From an uncultured Bacteroidales bacterium (lineage in GTDB: Bacteria > Bacteroidota > Bacteroidia > Bacteroidales > Bacteroidaceae): 64,000 bases of DNA. Below are positions 61,500 to 64,000 of the stretch, in pieces (within the stretch, counting starts at the first letter, position 1; each line of letters opens with the position of its first letter). The translations under genes were made by a program, and so were the position numbers. The stretch lies in the NCBI GenBank assembly GCA_945836755.1, contig CAMAMB010000001.1, positions 34,943 through 98,942 of the forward strand. The letters run 5' to 3'. The notes below the pieces were generated by a model. It was given only the letters and a program-made list of their open reading frames with translations. It did not search any database and had not been told where the DNA came from.

Positions 61500-63779
61500 A
61501 TGAAACATCGTTCGATTTTAAGTCTCTTCATCTTCCTTTTGGGACTGGGTGTAACCACCACGTCCTGCGAAGATATGTTGACCCCCGATATGGACCGCTA
61601 CAATACAGGTTTTAGCGGTACTGATACCGTCAATTTCTATTTCGGTATCATAGCCAATGTGCAAGACATGGTGGAGCAAAACCAGCTACTGGGTGACCTG
61701 CGCAGTGACTTGGTGGCCACTACCGCTTACAGTAGTGACTCCATCTCTGATATCGTGTCTTTCAATCGTCAGCCCAACGGTGACAACGGCCTCCTCAACC
61801 GTGCTGCCTATTATAAGGTTATCAACCAGTGTAACTTCTATCTGAGCCGCGTTGATACTACGGCCAAGAAGAATAACGTGCAGATTATGAAGAAGGAGTT
61901 TGCTCAGGTAGCCAACATCCGTGCCTGGGTTTACCTCCAGCTTGTGCAGACCTATGGACGTGTGCCCTTCTTTACAAAGCCTGCCAACGACACGAACACA
62001 GGTTGGGAAACCAATCCTGAGGCATGGGCCGACGCTGACAACCTCGTCGATCTGTTGAAAGATGATCTCATCGCTGCCAACCGCATAGAGAATGACCCCG
62101 AATATGGCTATCCCAACTATGGCGACCTTGATACAAAGGGGGATATGACCATCAATACCCGTTATCTGCGTTTCTACAGCGACCTCATTTTGGGCGACCT
62201 CTATCTGCTTCGTGGTAATGGCCAGGCCGGTGACCCCGCCTCTGACTATGTTCAGGCTGCCAGCTACTACTTCAACTTCTTGAAGAAGCGTGCTGAGAGC
62301 GGGTATGTAGTTGATGGCACTAAAGCCAATATAAACAAGCACGAACAAGCCGGATCTGATGTGGTCAGCTACTCAGGTAACGCTCTCAGCTGGCAAAACT
62401 TGTTCTCACGTACTGATGAGATTAAGGGAACTGACTATATCACCATTATTCCCTCTACAGCCAATGCAACATATGGTCATAAGATTTTGAGCAATGTCTC
62501 GCAGGTCTATGGCTTCGATGCACACTCCACTACCAGCACGAGTTCCGGTACAGCCTCTGTATGGCTTTCCCCGAACCTCAAGTCTCGTCAGGTACAGCCC
62601 TCAGAGAGCTATCTCCAGCTCTGCGCGGCCCAAAACTATAAGAATTACACCGCGTGGAGTCAAAGTGGCGATCTCAAGTGGGAGTATTATGATGGTGCAG
62701 GCGATGCGCGTCTTTATGGTACTGCCCCGGTGTATCGCGTGCGCGATGGTGAAGGCACAGAGCGCTTCATCATTAAGGATGCCCCTGTGACCGGTTACAG
62801 CCAGGGTGTAGCCAGTTCGTCCAACTTCAAGCTCTACCGAGGCATCTACCGTCTCCGTCAGGTGTACCTACGCTATGCAGAGGCCATTAACCGTGCCGGT
62901 TATCCTCGTTTGGCATTCGCGGTGCTTCGTGATGGCATCAATAAGAATAAATTCCCCAATGCCCTGCTTGACTCTGTCATCACGTCGTCCATCACTCCCC
63001 CCGCTACTCCCGAAGAGCAAGGTCACTATGTAAGAGAGTTCTATCTCGACTCGTGTACCTATAATAATGCGGCTAACTACATTGGTCCCAATGAGTTGTA
63101 TCGCATACTCAATGCCCCCAATGCCGCCTCCTTCCTTGACTTCAAGATTGGTCAGTCCGGTGGCTCCTACTGGAACAACAGTGGTATCCATGAAGCCGGT
63201 TGTGGTACCTCCTCTAAGGAAGACAGCCTCTTCTCAGTCAAGAAGTTCGTGATTGAGACCCGCCTTGTCGATGAGCTTGTCCGCACCGGCCAGCTTACAC
63301 CTGAGGCTGCTGCCAAGCGTGCACATGCCATCCTCCAAGAAGGTGGTAACACTACCACTGACGATAACAACGCAGGCACGACCGACAATGAAGATGGCGA
63401 CGAAGAGGAAGAGATTGACATCACCGACTTTATTGATGATACCGTGCTGCCTACTTTCGCCAACCTCACTCCCGAGGAAAAAGAAAATCTCGCAGCCGAA
63501 ATCAATGCAGTAGAGACCATCATCGCCGATGAGTGTGCGTTAGAGACAGCCTATGAAGGCTATCGAATGGGTGACCTCATTCGTTTCGCCCGCCATAAGA
63601 ACAACGACGCCTATCTACCCGGTAACAGCGGCGACTACGGCACGGTGTGGTTGGCATGGAAGATAGCTCGTCGTGATGAGAAGTTTGCTCCTTACGAGCA
63701 GCCACAAAGCTATAACTCAGCTATCTACAATTTAATGTTGAACCCCGATAATTGGTACGTTCGCAACCCCGAGTACTAA
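61500..63779 (+). CDS. SusD/RagB-family surface lipoprotein (copy 2) with acidic insertion
   Basis: 759-residue SusD-type lipoprotein, lipobox Cys 23 in TTSCEDML. Family features: LLNRAAYYKVINQCNFYLSRV, IRAWVYLQLVQTYGRVPFF, RYLRFYSDLILGDLYLLRGNG, LRQVYLRYAEAINRAGYP and ETAYEGYRMGDLIRFARHK. It is longer than most SusD proteins. Residues ~615-640 are Thr/Asn/Asp/Glu-rich and strongly acidic, inserted before the last helices - a parallel to the acidic insert of copy 1 at a different place in the fold. It is the last gene of the operon, before a strong terminator. Confidence 0.94.
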   Translation: MKHRSILSLFIFLLGLGVTTTSCEDMLTPDMDRYNTGFSGTDTVNFYFGIIANVQDMVEQNQLLGDLRSDLVATTAYSSDSISDIVSFNRQPNGDNGLLNRAAYYKVINQCNFYLSRVDTTAKKNNVQIMKKEFAQVANIRAWVYLQLVQTYGRVPFFTKPANDTNTGWETNPEAWADADNLVDLLKDDLIAANRIENDPEYGYPNYGDLDTKGDMTINTRYLRFYSDLILGDLYLLRGNGQAGDPASDYVQAASYYFNFLKKRAESGYVVDGTKANINKHEQAGSDVVSYSGNALSWQNLFSRTDEIKGTDYITIIPSTANATYGHKILSNVSQVYGFDAHSTTSTSSGTASVWLSPNLKSRQVQPSESYLQLCAAQNYKNYTAWSQSGDLKWEYYDGAGDARLYGTAPVYRVRDGEGTERFIIKDAPVTGYSQGVASSSNFKLYRGIYRLRQVYLRYAEAINRAGYPRLAFAVLRDGINKNKFPNALLDSVITSSITPPATPEEQGHYVREFYLDSCTYNNAANYIGPNELYRILNAPNAASFLDFKIGQSGGSYWNNSGIHEAGCGTSSKEDSLFSVKKFVIETRLVDELVRTGQLTPEAAAKRAHAILQEGGNTTTDDNNAGTTDNEDGDEEEEIDITDFIDDTVLPTFANLTPEEKENLAAEINAVETIIADECALETAYEGYRMGDLIRFARHKNNDAYLPGNSGDYGTVWLAWKIARRDEKFAPYEQPQSYNSAIYNLMLNPDNWYVRNPEY

Positions 63780-63798
63780 TTCTTCGTACTAAGATAAC

Positions 63799-63839
63799 CC
63801 AGGGAGCAGGCTCATGTACTGCTCCCTGGTTGCTTTTTT
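63799..63839 (+). terminator. Intrinsic terminator of the FAS1/SusCD operon
   Basis: Perfect 11-bp stem (63799-63809 with 63819-63829), 9-base loop, then TTGC and six T, 19 bp after the last stop. Confidence 0.92.
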
Positions 63840-63904
63840 GATGGCTATGAGTGTACTCTCTCAAGCAGGCAAGTTGCCTCAAACTGTTGGAGAGTTACGA
63901 TACT

Positions 63905-63946
63905 GTTTCTTTGAGTGTGTCTTCGCTCAGACACACTCAAAGAAAC
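63905..63946. repeat. 18-bp perfect inverted repeat
   Basis: Arms 63905-63922 and 63929-63946 are exact complements with a 6-base loop. It may be a terminator for a minus-strand transcript, an operator for the gene starting at 63975, or a small dispersed repeat. Confidence 0.85.
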
Positions 63947-63974
63947 GTAGCCATCCGAAACAAGCCGACTTGAC

Positions 63975-64000
63975 ATGGCCAAAAAAAAGAAATCGCGGGG
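63975..64000 (+). CDS. Possible start of a gene cut by the window edge
   Basis: ATG followed by codons for AKKKKSR up to the window end. A lysine-rich start is common for Bacteroidetes DNA- or RNA-associated proteins, but eight codons are too few to identify anything. Confidence 0.3.

Noticed and set aside
45205..63779. Classical polysaccharide utilisation locus
   Set aside because: No glycoside hydrolase, lyase, esterase, sulfatase or PUL-type regulator lies within the operon or the adjacent parts of the window, so naming a glycan substrate would be unsupported.
1..64000. Insertion sequences, integrases, prophage or conjugative elements
   Set aside because: I saw no transposase, integrase, mobilisation or phage protein signatures and no flanking target duplications. 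The composition shift at 45 kb is the only hint of transfer.

Overview
This 64 kb window is chromosomal DNA from a member of the Bacteroidales, most likely a fairly GC-rich relative of Prevotella (the order is well supported, the genus is inference). The evidence is: two SusC/SusD pairs; a secreted subtilase with a C-terminal domain of the type IX secretion kind; a short RpoD without a large region 1; DUF4834 and DUF4301 proteins; a glycine-lipid acyltransferase pair; and the Bacteroidetes -7 promoter hexamer TAnnTTTG in front of at least fifteen genes or operons. Start codons have no obvious Shine-Dalgarno sequence, also normal for this phylum.

Layout. 1-4.6 kb: end of the complex I operon (nuoL partial, nuoM, nuoN) and a strong terminator. 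5-15 kb: an outer-membrane porin; on the minus strand a CorC-like CBS protein with a metallophosphoesterase; on the plus strand a long LptF/G-type permease, ribBA and an aspartate-type aminotransferase; then a lysine exporter split over two overlapping genes behind a structured leader. 15.8-20 kb: a tRNA with CAT anticodon, an unusual membrane-anchored GH25 muramidase with MORN-like repeats, and an amino-acid permease, followed by a remnant of a TonB-dependent receptor. 20.5-27.3 kb, minus strand: T9SS subtilase, stand-alone AraC-type DNA-binding protein, DUF4834, the phosphatidylethanolamine pair psd-pssA, the diadenylate cyclase cdaA and folP. murF is divergent from folP. 29-36 kb, minus strand: rpoD, the glycine-lipid acyltransferases, NDH-2, a two-gene chromate-type transporter and DUF4301. 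36.8-44.7 kb: AlkD-like DNA glycosylase, S9 peptidase, purT, an ECF sigma factor with a tiny downstream gene, a radical SAM protein and a two-domain Rid/chorismatase-like protein.

45.2-63.8 kb is one tightly packed plus-strand operon of seven genes: FAS1 lipoprotein, SusC, SusD, FAS1 lipoprotein, FAS1 lipoprotein, SusC, SusD. It has one clear promoter at the front and one terminator at the end, holds no glycoside hydrolase, polysaccharide lyase, sulfatase or local regulator, and is visibly richer in A/T at third codon positions than the rest of the window. It looks like an outer-membrane uptake or adhesion machine in which fasciclin-domain lipoproteins take the place of the usual surface glycan-binding proteins. 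It is the best candidate here for a poorly described system. A second theme is a set of short degenerate tandem arrays with a period of 21-22 bp in four separate intergenic regions, with a 21-bp coding repeat in the LptF-like gene.
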